A stretch of 53,873 bases of DNA from Aquiluna sp. (lineage in GTDB: Bacteria > Actinomycetota > Actinomycetes > Actinomycetales > Microbacteriaceae). The DNA is taken from contig JAOGAX010000004.1 of NCBI GenBank assembly GCA_028144365.1, forward strand, positions 1-53,873, in the 5' to 3' direction. Each line of letters opens with the position of its first letter. Within the stretch, counting starts at the first letter, position 1. Below are positions 26,627-35,946 of this stretch, one piece after another. The notes below the pieces were generated by a model. That model searched no databases. It was not told the origin of the DNA and worked only from the letters and a program-made list of their open reading frames with translations. The position numbers were made by a program, and so were the translations under genes.

Positions 26627-27580
26627 CTAAAGCCGAAATCCAACATCCCGGAGCCTTCCTAGGGCGATTTCCAAATCGCTCGGGTACTCGGAGGTAAATT
26701 CCACCCACTCGCCACTGATTGGGTGCGTGAAGCCGAGCTTCACGGCATGCAGCCACTGGCGATCAAGATCTAGCTTTGCAGCAAGCTTTGGGTCGGAACC
26801 GTAGAGCGGGTCCCCAACTAGCGGGTGCCTGAAGTGAGAGAAGTGCACCCTGATCTGATGAGTCCGACCCGTCTCCAGACCAACCTCAACAAGTGCTGCC
26901 GAGGGAAGCATTTCTTTGACCTGGTAGTGGGTAACCGCGGGCTTGCCAGTTTGGGAAATAGTGAACTTGTAGTCGTGCTTTTGGGAGCGAGCGATTGGGG
27001 TGTCGATTGTCCCAGAGGCTGGGTCAGGATGCCCCTGAACCAGGGCGTGATAGGTCTTTTTTGGCGTGCGATCACGAAACGCCTGCTTCAAGACAGAGTA
27101 GGCACGCTCGCCTTTAGCAAGCACCATAAGTCCTGAGGTGCCAACATCTAACCGCTGGACAATGCCCTGGCGCTCCTGAGCACCGGAGGTCGCAAGCTCA
27201 ATCCCTCTTGCAAGTAGCACTCCCCCAACGCTTGGCCCAACAAAGCCCTGGGATGGATGTGAAACCACACCAGCGGGCTTGTCCACAACAACTATGTGCT
27301 CGTCCTGGAAAACCACCTTCAACTCGGGCACATCCTCTGCCTCAAGGCTTACCCCGGCGGGTTTCTCTAGAAGTGTGACCTCGAGCACCTCACCTGGGCT
27401 AAGTCGGTGACTTTTACCAAGTGGCCTGCCCTCCAGGGTTACCCCGCCTGACTCGATAATGTCCGCTGTTGCGGTTCTAGAGATACCCAGCATCTTTGCA
27501 AGGCCAGCATCCAGCCGGTCACCCTCTCTGGCATCGGGCACGGGCAGGAACTTACTTTGCACGCCCGCCACCGATCTCAT
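26627..27580 (-). CDS. rluD: RluD-like 23S rRNA pseudouridine synthase
   Basis: An RluA-family pseudouridine synthase. An N-terminal S4 RNA-binding domain (residues 20-75) precedes the catalytic domain with the family motif QRLDVGTSG and catalytic Asp145; GLETGRTHQIRVH and VGDPLYG follow. 317 residues. It overlaps the lspA 3' end by 29 bases if the ATG at 27580 is used; GTG at 27571 or 27562 would shorten the overlap, and no ribosome site settles it. The lspA-rluD order is standard in many bacteria. Confidence 0.92.
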   Translation of the reverse strand: MRSVAGVQSKFLPVPDAREGDRLDAGLAKMLGISRTATADIIESGGVTLEGRPLGKSHRLSPGEVLEVTLLEKPAGVSLEAEDVPELKVVFQDEHIVVVDKPAGVVSHPSQGFVGPSVGGVLLARGIELATSGAQERQGIVQRLDVGTSGLMVLAKGERAYSVLKQAFRDRTPKKTYHALVQGHPDPASGTIDTPIARSQKHDYKFTISQTGKPAVTHYQVKEMLPSAALVEVGLETGRTHQIRVHFSHFRHPLVGDPLYGSDPKLAAKLDLDRQWLHAVKLGFTHPISGEWVEFTSEYPSDLEIALGRLRDVGFRL

Positions 27581-28067
27581 CGCCCATCAGGGTGCGGAGT
27601 ATCGCGAGACTGACTGCAACTACCAGGAAAGTGTCAGCGAGATTAAAAATCGGGAAATTGAAGGGGATTTGGATGAAATCAACGACGTGACCGTTGAAAA
27701 ACTCTGGCTGTTTGAAAGCTCTGTCAATCAAATTGCCCACCGCACCACCAAGCGCCATGCCGCCAATTAGGGCCCAGGTCATGGTCTTGATGCGCGGGGA
27801 TAGGGCAATAAGGGCAATGCTGGCAGCAAGAGAAATTGTCGTTAGCACCCAGGTCGCTCCAACGCCGAGTGAAAAAGCAGCGGCGTTGTTATAGGCAAGT
27901 CGAAACTGCAGCAGTTCGCCGATAACGGGGATGGAGCCTTGACCTACAAGGTACGACTCAGCCCAGAATTTCGTTAGCTGATCTAAAGCAACTATTAGCG
28001 AGGCTGACACCCCAAAGAGGAGATACCTTGCGGACTTAGTCCTTTTTCTTGTCACGCTGGGGCTCAT
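27552..28067 (-). CDS. lspA: Prolipoprotein signal peptidase (type II)
   Basis: Cleaves the signal peptide of diacylated lipoproteins, upstream of Lnt in the pathway; CtaC encoded here would be a client. Four membrane segments lie in 171 residues. The aspartyl catalytic pair is Asp115 (GNLIDR) and Asp145 (NLADTFL); DQLTKFW and AYNNAAAFSL are the other conserved boxes. The ATG at 28067 overlaps the divIVA 3' end by 32 bases; GTG 28055 is an alternative without a ribosome site. Confidence 0.95.
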   Translation of the reverse strand: MSPSVTRKRTKSARYLLFGVSASLIVALDQLTKFWAESYLVGQGSIPVIGELLQFRLAYNNAAAFSLGVGATWVLTTISLAASIALIALSPRIKTMTWALIGGMALGGAVGNLIDRAFKQPEFFNGHVVDFIQIPFNFPIFNLADTFLVVAVSLAILRTLMGDEIGGGRAK

Positions 28068-28785
28068 CGGCCTCTAGGTCATCAGAATCGAGCTCCTCAA
28101 CGGCGGAGACGCCGCTCTGAGCCTCAGGAGTCTCTTCCTCTTCATCCTCATCGCTAAACTCGGCAGCCTCTCCCCCGAGAGCCTCAGGCTCCTGGGAGTA
28201 GTACTCGTAGGAAATGTCCGCAGCTGCTGCTGGCTCTACGTCCTCCATTAGGTCGCCGTAGGCCTCTTCGCTAAGGATGTTCTCAAGCTGACCCTGGATG
28301 TAGTCGCGCAGATTCGCCCGGTATTCAGTCTCAAAGCGCTTCAGATCTGAAATCGTCTCTTCGACAGAGCGCCTGTCAAGCTCGAGCTGGTTCAGTACCT
28401 CTCGCGCCTGCGCCTCGGCATCACGCACAATTCGTGCCGCCTGAACCTGCGCGTCCTTGATGATCTGGTCACGCTTTACGCGACCCTCCTGAACGTGGTC
28501 AGCGTGAAGTTTGTGGGCAAGCTCGATGATGCTGCGGGACTGGTCGGTGTCCTCGTCAGCAGTTGGCACCGCTGGGTCAGTGGCAACCGGGAAAGGCTGG
28601 ACTTCAACGTCATCACCTGCAGGTAGGGAGCTTTGAGTGCGGAGGGCCTCGTTATCACTGAGCACCTTACGCAGTTCGACAACGATGTCATCTAGGTAGT
28701 CATCTACCTCGTCCTGGTCGTAGCCTTCACGAAACTTCGTAACCTGAAAACGCTTCGCGAGGATGTCCTCTGGGGATAACGCCAT
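28036..28785 (-). CDS. wag31: Polar growth/septum protein DivIVA (Wag31)
   Basis: DivIVA marks negatively curved membrane and directs polar wall synthesis in actinobacteria. The N-terminal lipid-binding motif is intact (LSPEDILAKRFQVTKFREGY and DQDEVDDYLDDIV), followed by coiled-coil stretches at about 65-165 with a heptad-rich QVQAARIVRDAEAQAREVL segment. The last 60 residues are strongly acidic and end in a Lys/Asp cluster. 249 residues. AGGAAGG upstream of the ATG is a good ribosome site. It lies 52 bases after yggT, enough for a promoter of its own. Confidence 0.93.
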   Translation of the reverse strand: MALSPEDILAKRFQVTKFREGYDQDEVDDYLDDIVVELRKVLSDNEALRTQSSLPAGDDVEVQPFPVATDPAVPTADEDTDQSRSIIELAHKLHADHVQEGRVKRDQIIKDAQVQAARIVRDAEAQAREVLNQLELDRRSVEETISDLKRFETEYRANLRDYIQGQLENILSEEAYGDLMEDVEPAAAADISYEYYSQEPEALGGEAAEFSDEDEEEETPEAQSGVSAVEELDSDDLEADEPQRDKKKD

Positions 28786-28837
28786 TGTGCAACCTTCCTA
28801 GCAGGTCTCAAAAACCTAACCGCTATGTTATTGCCAC

Positions 28838-29122
28838 CTATAGGGCTCGGGCAAAGCCCTGAAGAATAATCACGGCAAAAAGTACGAGCGTCCACGCTAG
28901 GTCCAGTGAGATGCTTCCGAGCCTCAGTGGCGGCACAAAGCGTCGAACAAAGCGCAGTGGCGGGTCTGTAAGTGTGTAGGCGAAGTCCAAAATGGGAAGC
29001 AGAATCCCTTTTGGCTTCCAGCTTCGGTTCACGCCCATTACCAAGTCGGCAATGAATCTTCCGAGCATCGCGTAAAAGAAAATCTGCAGTGCCCAGTAAA
29101 GGACCAGTCCGACAATGCTCAT
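28838..29122 (-). CDS. YggT family membrane protein
   Basis: A 94-residue protein with two YggT-type hydrophobic segments (residues 3-25 and 70-93) and the central DFAYTLTDPPLRFVRRFVPP motif. In Gram-positives its homologue YlmG lies in the same ftsZ-yggS-sepF-yggT order, and a link to membrane or septum organisation is assumed; molecular function is not known. It starts three bases after the sepF stop. Confidence 0.92.
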   Translation of the reverse strand: MSIVGLVLYWALQIFFYAMLGRFIADLVMGVNRSWKPKGILLPILDFAYTLTDPPLRFVRRFVPPLRLGSISLDLAWTLVLFAVIILQGFARAL

Positions 29123-29125
29123 TGG

Positions 29126-29512
29126 CTACTGCATCAAGTCTTCTGGGTCGTCCTCATCGGCATCAGCGTCCGTGACCGCAACGTTCTGCGGCGAAAGTAG
29201 GAAAACCTTAGGAGTTACGCGCCTGAGGTGGCCCTCAAGGCCCTCTTTCAGACCAATCATGAAATCGAGCATCCGCTTGGCGTCAGCCTCGCTCATTGAG
29301 CCAATGTTGACGATAACGGGGACGCCGGAGCGGAAGTGTGCTGCTACTTCCTTGGCATCTGCATAGCTCTCGGGGTCGAGGGTCACGATCTCCGACATAT
29401 CGGCGGCCCGACGTGGTCTTGGGGCAGTCTGCTTTGGCCTGGGAGCCGACTCGGACTTGCCATCTGATGATCCGAAGCCGAAGAACGACATCACGGAATT
29501 TACTACGCCCAT
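29126..29512 (-). CDS. sepF: Cell division protein SepF
   Basis: SepF anchors FtsZ to the membrane; actinobacteria lack FtsA and depend on it. An N-terminal amphipathic anchor (VVNSVMSFFGFG) is followed by a short Pro/Arg linker and the DUF552 core, with IVTLDPESYADAKEVAAHF and GSMSEADAKRMLDF, and VFLLSPQNV near the end. 128 residues, at the short end for the group owing to the brief linker. AAGGAG lies five bases before the ATG. Confidence 0.94.
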   Translation of the reverse strand: MGVVNSVMSFFGFGSSDGKSESAPRPKQTAPRPRRAADMSEIVTLDPESYADAKEVAAHFRSGVPVIVNIGSMSEADAKRMLDFMIGLKEGLEGHLRRVTPKVFLLSPQNVAVTDADADEDDPEDLMQ

Positions 29513-29537
29513 TGCTACTCCTTATTTCCCCTAAAGA

Positions 29538-30227
29538 CTATGTGTTATTTGGCCTGGGGCCTGTAATGGCACTCCCAACCCGAATGTGTGTCGCGCCCAT
29601 CTCGATTGCCAATTCAAAGTCCTCGCTCATGCCCATGGAAAGCCGATTAGCCTCGGGGGCTATCTTTTTGAGCTCCTGGCTTGCCTGGAGAGTCTTCTCA
29701 AAGTCAATTCGTGGATCAACACCTAATCCGGCCACTGCCATCACGCCCAAAAGCTTGATTCGACCGATTTCCAGCACCGAGTGTGCAAGCTGTTGCAGGT
29801 TGCTTGGCTCAACTCCCCCTCTGGCGGGGTCTTCGGTGAGATTGAGCTCAATAAAGCCCTCTATTTCAAGCTCTCTATTTCCTAGCTGCTTAGCTAGCTC
29901 CTTCACTAGGCTCGAGCGGTCGATGGAGTGTATGCAGGTTGCGTAGTTGAGGACCGTGCGGACCTTATTGCTCTGCAATTGGCCGACAAAGTGCCACTTG
30001 GCATCGAGCCTGCCTCCAGCCGCAAGCGCCTCAGCCTTTGGACCCGCTTCTTGATCTCGATTCTCGCCAAAATGCCTATGGCCCAGGTCGTAAAGCTCGG
30101 CAACCACTTCAGCGGAGTGATTCTTGGTAACAACAACTAGCTCTACGTCTGAGACAGACCTGCCGGCGGCAATGCAGCTGGCGGCTATTCGATCGTTTAC
30201 TGAGCGATAGCGCTCAGTGAGCTGCAT
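29538..30227 (-). CDS. yggS: YggS-type PLP homeostasis protein
   Basis: A pyridoxal phosphate-binding TIM-barrel protein (PLPBP family) that maintains PLP balance and has no known enzyme activity. PLP-binding Lys35 is in VVVTKNH; HFGENRDQE, WHFVGQLQSNK and SMGMSEDFELAIEMGATHIRVG are the family blocks. 229 residues. Its ATG shares one base with the ftsZ stop, and it sits between ftsZ and sepF as in most Gram-positives. Confidence 0.95.
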   Translation of the reverse strand: MQLTERYRSVNDRIAASCIAAGRSVSDVELVVVTKNHSAEVVAELYDLGHRHFGENRDQEAGPKAEALAAGGRLDAKWHFVGQLQSNKVRTVLNYATCIHSIDRSSLVKELAKQLGNRELEIEGFIELNLTEDPARGGVEPSNLQQLAHSVLEIGRIKLLGVMAVAGLGVDPRIDFEKTLQASQELKKIAPEANRLSMGMSEDFELAIEMGATHIRVGSAITGPRPNNT

Positions 30228-31417
30228 TAGCGGAAGAACTCAGGTAGATCTAGGTCGTCACCGAAGGCACCTGGTGCGGAAACCTTCTCGCGGCGCTCTT
30301 CCTGCGAAGTTGAGATTTCCTCTTCCATGCTTGGAACAGGAATCTCCACCATTTCAGGCTCTGCGGACACTGCCTCGACGGGCTCCTCGCCAACTAGATA
30401 GGCAGGCTCTGCAACCTCTTCCGCTTCCGTTTGACCAATCATTGCGCTCTCATAGCGCTTGTACTTGGGCTGTCCGCCATCGAAGCCCGCAGCAATCACG
30501 GTGATTCTCACCTCGTCGCCGAGGGTGTCCTCGATTGTCGCACCAAAGATGATGTTGGCCTCTGGGTGCACTGCCTCCTGGACCAACCTTGCAGCGTCGT
30601 CGATCTCGTGCAGCCCAAGATCCGATGCTCCCTGAACCAGAAGCAGCACGCCGTGAGCGCCCTCGATGGTTGCCTCAAGAAGTGGCGATGACACCGCAAT
30701 CTCGGCTGCGCGAATCGCGCGGTCCTCGCCCTTGGCGGTTCCAATGCCCATTAGGGCGCTTCCGGCACCCTGCATGACGCTCTTGACGTCGTTGAAGTCG
30801 AGGTTGATTAGACCGGGAACCACAATCAGGTCGCTAATGCCCTGAACACCCGCACGCAGCACATCATCTGCTGTCATGAAGGCCTCAAGAGCAGAGATCT
30901 TCTTGTTTGACATCTCCAGAAGACGCTGGTTTGGCACAACAATCAGGGTGTCGACCTCTTCACGAAGGGCCTTGATGCCCTCATCGGCCTGGACCGCCCT
31001 GCGCTTACCCTCAAAGTTGAACGGCCGGGTTACAACACCGACCGTTAGGGCTCCGAGGCGCTTCGCGATGCGCGCGACTACCGGTGCACCGCCGGTGCCG
31101 GTGCCGCCGCCCTCGCCAGCTGTGACGAAAACCATGTCCGCGCCCTTGATGGCAGCCTCAATCTCACCTTCGTGCTCCTCAGCAGCACGCCTGCCGACCT
31201 CAGGGTCGGCTCCTGCTCCCAGTCCCCTGGTGATGTCGCGACCGATGTCAAGCTTGACGTCGGCATCGCTCATCAACAGCGCCTGAGCGTCGGTATTAAC
31301 CGCAACAAACTCGACGCCACGTAGACCGGAATTAATCATTCGGTTCAGTGCATTGACACCGCCGCCGCCGACTCCGACGACCTTGATGACAGCCTGATAG
31401 TTAGGTGACTGGGTCAC
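30227..31417 (-). CDS. ftsZ: Cell division protein FtsZ
   Basis: The tubulin-like GTPase that forms the division ring. GTP-binding GGGTGTG is at residues 103-109 with [11 protein letters not shown] at the start; the T7 loop NLDFNDV is present. A linker rich in Glu/Pro leads to the C-terminal peptide [10 protein letters not shown] that binds SepF. The frame is open from 31444, but AGGAGG six bases before the GTG at 31417 decides the start (396 residues). A 151-base gap separates it from ftsQ and includes an 8-bp inverted repeat, so it probably has its own promoter and control. Confidence 0.97.
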   Translation of the reverse strand: MTQSPNYQAVIKVVGVGGGGVNALNRMINSGLRGVEFVAVNTDAQALLMSDADVKLDIGRDITRGLGAGADPEVGRRAAEEHEGEIEAAIKGADMVFVTAGEGGGTGTGGAPVVARIAKRLGALTVGVVTRPFNFEGKRRAVQADEGIKALREEVDTLIVVPNQRLLEMSNKKISALEAFMTADDVLRAGVQGISDLIVVPGLINLDFNDVKSVMQGAGSALMGIGTAKGEDRAIRAAEIAVSSPLLEATIEGAHGVLLLVQGASDLGLHEIDDAARLVQEAVHPEANIIFGATIEDTLGDEVRITVIAAGFDGGQPKYKRYESAMIGQTEAEEVAEPAYLVGEEPVEAVSAEPEMVEIPVPSMEEEISTSQEERREKVSAPGAFGDDLDLPEFFR

Positions 31418-31442
31418 AATTTGCCTCCTGCTATGAACTCTC

Positions 31443-31465
31443 AAGTTAAGGCTGAGGCTTAACTT
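31443..31465 (-). promoter_or_regulatory. Inverted repeat in the ftsZ upstream region
   Basis: AAGTTAAG (31443-31450) and CTTAACTT (31458-31465) are perfect inverted copies separated by seven bases. The element ends about 14 bases from the ftsZ ribosome site, so it could be an RNA hairpin in the leader or a binding site for a dimeric regulator. The rest of the gap (31466-31568) shows no gene; a GAATACT stretch may hold a -10 box. Confidence 0.4.
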
Positions 31466-31568
31466 TTCCGAGAGTATTCAATTAGCGCCACGAAGTTAGA
31501 GGGCGATAGGCCAAGTATTCGCTAGGCACTCGGGCGTGTCGTAAACAACAGATTAACTTGGAAAACGC

Positions 31569-32336
31569 CTAGTAGTCGCTGTATCTGACCACCGGAGAGT
31601 TAGGCGAAGAGACATCTATCGTCACCGAGTCCTCGACCCCGTTTACTATCAATGCATCAAGGACCTCGGCCTTCAAAAGCGCCTCGTCGTTAGCGCCCCA
31701 GATCACCGTGATATCCCGCTCTTTCAGGGTGAGCTTGCTGGTGAGCTGTTCACTAACCTCCACCGAAAAAACGTCCCTGTAGGTCTCAAGCGGAAGCGAG
31801 AGCAGCAGCTCGACTGCGTACTTATAACGGGAGTCTTCGGCGGGATCGCCTTGGAAAACCAAGAACGGGTGCTCTCCGAGCACCTCGGTGGGTTCGATCT
31901 TGACCCCAGCTGCGTCATAAAGCCAGTTCTGGCCCTCACGGAAAAGCACTAAAAGCGGCTGCCGCTCGCGAATCTTCACCCTCAAGGTATTTGGTGGTTC
32001 GGCAGTGAATGTGAAGGTCTCGATTAGCGAAATATCTCCCAGGAGTGTTGCCAGCTCAGCAGCGGAGACGGTCGTCAGAGGCCTGCCCACTAGCTCGCTT
32101 AGCGCTTTGGTTAACTGGGCGGTTTCAATACGTTCATTGCCGCTCACGCTGATGCGCTCAATAGCAAATAGTGGAGTAAGAAAGCTAGCCGCCACCAGAG
32201 AACCGAGGGTCAGCGGAGTCACAATCAGAAGAATCCGGGCCCAGATAGTGAAGGGGCCAGCGCCTGTGCGCTTGGGCCTTTGCTTCTTGAGTCTTTTCCT
32301 CTCAGTCTTGAGAAGCTCCCTGTCACTGCGCCCCAA
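31569..32336 (-). CDS. ftsQ: Cell division protein FtsQ
   Basis: A bitopic divisome protein that links the cytoplasmic ring to wall synthases. A basic cytoplasmic arm (residues 1-30), one membrane helix (about 31-55), a POTRA domain starting FAIERISVSGNERI, and the FtsQ domain with ERQPLLVLFREGQNWLYD and a C-terminal VTIDVSSPNSP. 255 residues. The start is TTG at 32336, abutting the murC stop, with GGAG six bases ahead. The gap to ftsZ is the largest in the run. Confidence 0.92.
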   Translation of the reverse strand: MGRSDRELLKTERKRLKKQRPKRTGAGPFTIWARILLIVTPLTLGSLVAASFLTPLFAIERISVSGNERIETAQLTKALSELVGRPLTTVSAAELATLLGDISLIETFTFTAEPPNTLRVKIRERQPLLVLFREGQNWLYDAAGVKIEPTEVLGEHPFLVFQGDPAEDSRYKYAVELLLSLPLETYRDVFSVEVSEQLTSKLTLKERDITVIWGANDEALLKAEVLDALIVNGVEDSVTIDVSSPNSPVVRYSDY

Positions 32337-33725
32337 CTAGCGCTCCAGGGCGTTTAGGAGATCTGGAACCATGCGGTTGATATCGCCGCAGCCCATGGTG
32401 ATTATGAAGTCTCCCGGCTGGGCGAGTGCCGCGGCGGCAGCTGGCACATCGTCCCAGTTGGGCACAAGGTGCGTGTTCTTTTGGCGCTCGCACTTACTCG
32501 TAATTAGCTCCGCGGTCACACCAGGTTCCGGGTCTTCGCGGGCGGCATAAATCTCCGTTACAACGGCCTCATCGGAGAGCATGAGCACCTCGGCAAACTC
32601 ATTCGAAAAAAGCCTGGTGCGGCTAAATAGGTGGGGTTGAAACACAGTGATGAGCCTGCCCTCACCAACCACAGCCCTCGCAGCCTTCAGCGCCGCAGCC
32701 ACCTCAGTTGGGTGGTGGGCAAAGTCGTCATAGACCTTCACCCCACGACGCTCTCCGTGAAGCTCAAACCTGCGCACCGTGCCGCCAAAGTGTGCCACCG
32801 CAGTAGCCGCTTCGGCAAAGTCGAAACCTAGACCTGTGAGCGTCGCCACGGCTCCCGCTGCATTTAGAGCGTTGTGGTGACCGGGAATCCTAAGTCGCAT
32901 CGAGACTTGCTTGCCGCCATGATGCAACTCAAAGCTCACCTCGGGGCCAGATGCGTCAACACCTGAGACCCTGAAATCCGCATCCTCAGCCTCACCAAAG
33001 CTAAGAATTCGTGAGTGCTTCAGGAGTTTTCTGACTGCCACCGCTCCGGCATCATCGCTGGAAATCACAACAAGCTTTGAAGCTGAGTCTGCGAACTTGG
33101 CAAACTCGGCCTGAAAGGCCTCGAGCGAGCCGTAATGATCTAGGTGGTCTGGGTCCACGTTCGTGATTACCGCAACGTCGGTGTTGTAGTGCAAAAAGGA
33201 GCTGTCGGATTCGTCAGCTTCAATCACAAAGTGCTCTCCCGAGCCAAAACCGGCAGAGGAGCCGAACTCCTGAATTACGCCGCCATTGACGAAGCTGGGG
33301 TCGGCACCGAGTCGATTTAGGCCTGTGACGACCATCCCGGTGGAGGTGGTCTTACCGTGAGCACCTGCAACCGCAATCAACGAGCCCTTTGACGCAAGGT
33401 GGGCCAGCAGTGCTGAGCGGTGCAGCACAGGAATGCCAAGCTCTTGGGCAAGCAGGTACTCGGGGTTCGTGGGCCAAAGCGCACTGGTGACGACAACAGT
33501 GTCGGGGCTTTCTAAGTTAGCTGCGTCGTGACCAATTGTGATCTTTGCACCAAGTTCTCTAAGAGCGGCGATGTTCGCACTCTCCCTGACATCTGAACCG
33601 GTAACTGTGTGACCCATGCCGATTAGCAGCCTTGCGATTCCCGACATTCCAGAACCGCCAATGCCCACGAAATGGACCTTGCCGAGGTTGCTTGGAACTT
33701 CTTGGCTGTAGTCAGGCTTAATCAT
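32337..33725 (-). CDS. murC: UDP-N-acetylmuramate:L-amino acid ligase MurC
   Basis: Adds the first amino acid to UDP-MurNAc. The Rossmann start [15 protein letters not shown] (residues 17-31) and the ATP loop GAHGKTTST (121-129) are typical; HHPTEV and QPHLFSRTR follow. 462 residues. The frame extends upstream to 33806, but that part lies within murG and has no MurC similarity; the ATG at 33725 overlaps the murG stop by eight bases. In Microbacteriaceae with group B walls the first residue may be Gly or Ser rather than Ala; that cannot be read here. Confidence 0.95.
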   Translation of the reverse strand: MIKPDYSQEVPSNLGKVHFVGIGGSGMSGIARLLIGMGHTVTGSDVRESANIAALRELGAKITIGHDAANLESPDTVVVTSALWPTNPEYLLAQELGIPVLHRSALLAHLASKGSLIAVAGAHGKTTSTGMVVTGLNRLGADPSFVNGGVIQEFGSSAGFGSGEHFVIEADESDSSFLHYNTDVAVITNVDPDHLDHYGSLEAFQAEFAKFADSASKLVVISSDDAGAVAVRKLLKHSRILSFGEAEDADFRVSGVDASGPEVSFELHHGGKQVSMRLRIPGHHNALNAAGAVATLTGLGFDFAEAATAVAHFGGTVRRFELHGERRGVKVYDDFAHHPTEVAAALKAARAVVGEGRLITVFQPHLFSRTRLFSNEFAEVLMLSDEAVVTEIYAAREDPEPGVTAELITSKCERQKNTHLVPNWDDVPAAAAALAQPGDFIITMGCGDINRMVPDLLNALER

Positions 33726-34794
33726 GGCTACCAGTATCCACTGCCGAATAAAGCATGTCGCGCAGCCGCTCTGCCGCATCGTGGATTCCAGTTGATCTAG
33801 CGGCATCCGACATCTTCTTGAGAGTCGCCTTGTGGCTCAGGATTGGAATGACACGCTCGGCGATGTATTCGGCGTTGAAGACACTGTCTTCGCACAACTC
33901 TGCCCCACCGGCATCAATCACGGAGGTGGCATTGTGGCGCTGCTCACCGTTTCCAACCGGGTATGGCACGAACACTGCGGGCAGTCCGGCTGCCGCAAAT
34001 TCGCTAACGGTCGAGGCCCCTGCCCGAGAGATTGCCAAATCGCTTGCTGCGATCGCAGCATCCATCCGGTCGCAGTAGGCAAGGCGCAGGTAACCAGAGG
34101 TATTCAGCTCCTCGAGGCCCGCCTTTTCGCCGACAATGTGCAGCACCTGGATCCCGGCGTTGTTGAAGTCTGGCAATGCCGCAATCACGGCCTCGTTGAT
34201 ACTTTTTGCCCCTTGGGATCCGCCTGTAACCAAAAGGGTCGGGAGCAGCGGGTCAAGACCTAGTTCTACTCTTGCCTGACCGCTGTCATAGCTGAGCGCG
34301 CCCTCGACAAGCTCCTTGCGAATCGGCATCCCGGTTAGAGTGCCGCCTGCGAGATTGGAGTTTGGAAAGACGATGGCACGGTGTTTGGTAAATCTGGCTC
34401 CGAGGCGATTTGCAAAGCCTGCAATCGCATTTGCCTCGTGAATTACAAGGGGCACCTTTGCAAACCAGGCACCCAGATAGGCAGGAGCGGAGGCGTAGCC
34501 ACCAAAACCCACTACCGCATCTACGTTTCTTTCCCTAATCAGGGACCTAACTTTGAACGAAGCCGCGAGAAGCCTGAGCGGAAATGCGAGAACACTAGGC
34601 GAAAGCCGCCTAGGAAGCGGCAGCCTGGGGATTGTCACTAGCTCAAACCCGCGTTCGGGAACGAGCCGTTGTTCCAGTCCTTCCTCGGTGCCAAGGGCTA
34701 TCACCTCGTGCCCTTCACTTCGAAGTAGCTCTGCGAGAGCCAGCAGCGGGTTTACGTGGCCTCCTGTCCCGCCGCCTGCGAGCAGAAACCTCAC
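33718..34794 (-). CDS. murG: UDP-GlcNAc:lipid I transferase MurG
   Basis: Makes lipid II by adding GlcNAc to lipid I at the inner membrane face (GT28). The N-terminal [26 protein letters not shown], the [12 protein letters not shown] donor loop and [24 protein letters not shown] are diagnostic. 358 residues. GTG start at 34794 abuts the ftsW stop, with AGGAGA in the ftsW end as ribosome site. Confidence 0.96.
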   Translation of the reverse strand: MRFLLAGGGTGGHVNPLLALAELLRSEGHEVIALGTEEGLEQRLVPERGFELVTIPRLPLPRRLSPSVLAFPLRLLAASFKVRSLIRERNVDAVVGFGGYASAPAYLGAWFAKVPLVIHEANAIAGFANRLGARFTKHRAIVFPNSNLAGGTLTGMPIRKELVEGALSYDSGQARVELGLDPLLPTLLVTGGSQGAKSINEAVIAALPDFNNAGIQVLHIVGEKAGLEELNTSGYLRLAYCDRMDAAIAASDLAISRAGASTVSEFAAAGLPAVFVPYPVGNGEQRHNATSVIDAGGAELCEDSVFNAEYIAERVIPILSHKATLKKMSDAARSTGIHDAAERLRDMLYSAVDTGSHD

Positions 34795-35946
34795 CTAGGT
34801 TCTCCTGCGACCGAGGTGGCTCATGCGATCACGCTCTGCTGCGAGAACAACACCGATAGCCAGCATGGTTGCAATAAGCGATGAGCCACCTGCCGAGATC
34901 AACGGCAGCGGCACTCCAAGCACTGGGAACAGACCTAAGACAACGCCAATGTTGATAAACGCCTGCATCACGATCCAGAACATCACGCCGACAACGATGT
35001 TGCGATTGAAAGGGTCGGTCTGAAGCCTGACCATCGCAAAGAGAACTAGACCCATCGCGAGGAACAAGAGGATCACCGCACCGGCACCAACCAGACCCAG
35101 CTCTTCGCCAATTACCGCAAAGATGAAGTCGTTCTCAACCTCAGGGATCCAGCTCCACTTGAGCTTCGAGCGTCCAAGGCCAGTGCCGAAGATACCGCCC
35201 GAGGCCAGTGCCCAGGTGCCGTGCTCAAATTGCCAGCGCACACCCATCGGATCTGCACCCTCAGGATTGAGCCAGGCCTCGAAGCGAATCCTCCGAGATG
35301 GCGAGTACATGATCAGGGCCGCAGCCGAGGCTATGCCCGCTACCGCAATCAGCAACCAGGTATGCCAGCGCATCCCGGCAAAGAGGAACATGCCCATTAG
35401 TAAGACGGCCATGACCACGCCTGTGCCAAGGTCTCGACCCATGATTGCGACCAGAACCAGTGAAGCCGCCGAGAGCAAAAAGGCCCAGGTCCAAAGTTGC
35501 CTATTGCGCTCCTCGTTTGCGCCCAGCTGGGCAAATAACTGGGCAAGAGCAATGATCAGGGCAAGCTTCAGAAACTCCGAGGGTTGAATAGATATAAAAC
35601 CAAGATCAAGCCAGTTTCGGTTTCCATTGATGTCTGCACCGAACAGCACAGTCGCAACCTGAAGCCCTAAAGCACCGAACAAGATCGGCATGCTGAGTCT
35701 GCGATAGAAACCCATTGGCAGATTACTGGCAATCACAAGCACAACCAGTCCGACAATTGCAAAGGCACCTTGTCTGAGAAACATTGTTGCCGCGCTGTCG
35801 GTCTGCTTGAAGCTATCAATTGCCGATGCTGAGGCAACCATTGCAAGGCCAAGGCCCGCAGTGAGAAGACTTAGGCCCAGCAGCAACAGGCCCTGTCGGG
35901 ACTGCGCACGAAACTTAGGCCTCAGAGACTCCATCACCTGGCTCAT
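34795..35946 (-). CDS. ftsW: Septal peptidoglycan glycosyltransferase FtsW
   Basis: A SEDS-family polymerase of lipid II that works with FtsI. Ten membrane segments fit the 383 residues; NGNRNWLDLGFISIQPSEFLKL, GRDLGTGVV (catalytic-region Asp), NDFIFAVIGEELG and VPLPLISAGGSS are the SEDS signatures. ATG overlaps the murD stop as ATGA. A homologous RodA gene would be elsewhere. Confidence 0.95.
   Translation of the reverse strand: MSQVMESLRPKFRAQSRQGLLLLGLSLLTAGLGLAMVASASAIDSFKQTDSAATMFLRQGAFAIVGLVVLVIASNLPMGFYRRLSMPILFGALGLQVATVLFGADINGNRNWLDLGFISIQPSEFLKLALIIALAQLFAQLGANEERNRQLWTWAFLLSAASLVLVAIMGRDLGTGVVMAVLLMGMFLFAGMRWHTWLLIAVAGIASAAALIMYSPSRRIRFEAWLNPEGADPMGVRWQFEHGTWALASGGIFGTGLGRSKLKWSWIPEVENDFIFAVIGEELGLVGAGAVILLFLAMGLVLFAMVRLQTDPFNRNIVVGVMFWIVMQAFINIGVVLGLFPVLGVPLPLISAGGSSLIATMLAIGVVLAAERDRMSHLGRRRT

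Noticed and set aside
33726-33806. Extended murC N-terminus
   Set aside because: It lies wholly in murG coding sequence, and the Rossmann motif of MurC begins right after ATG 33725.
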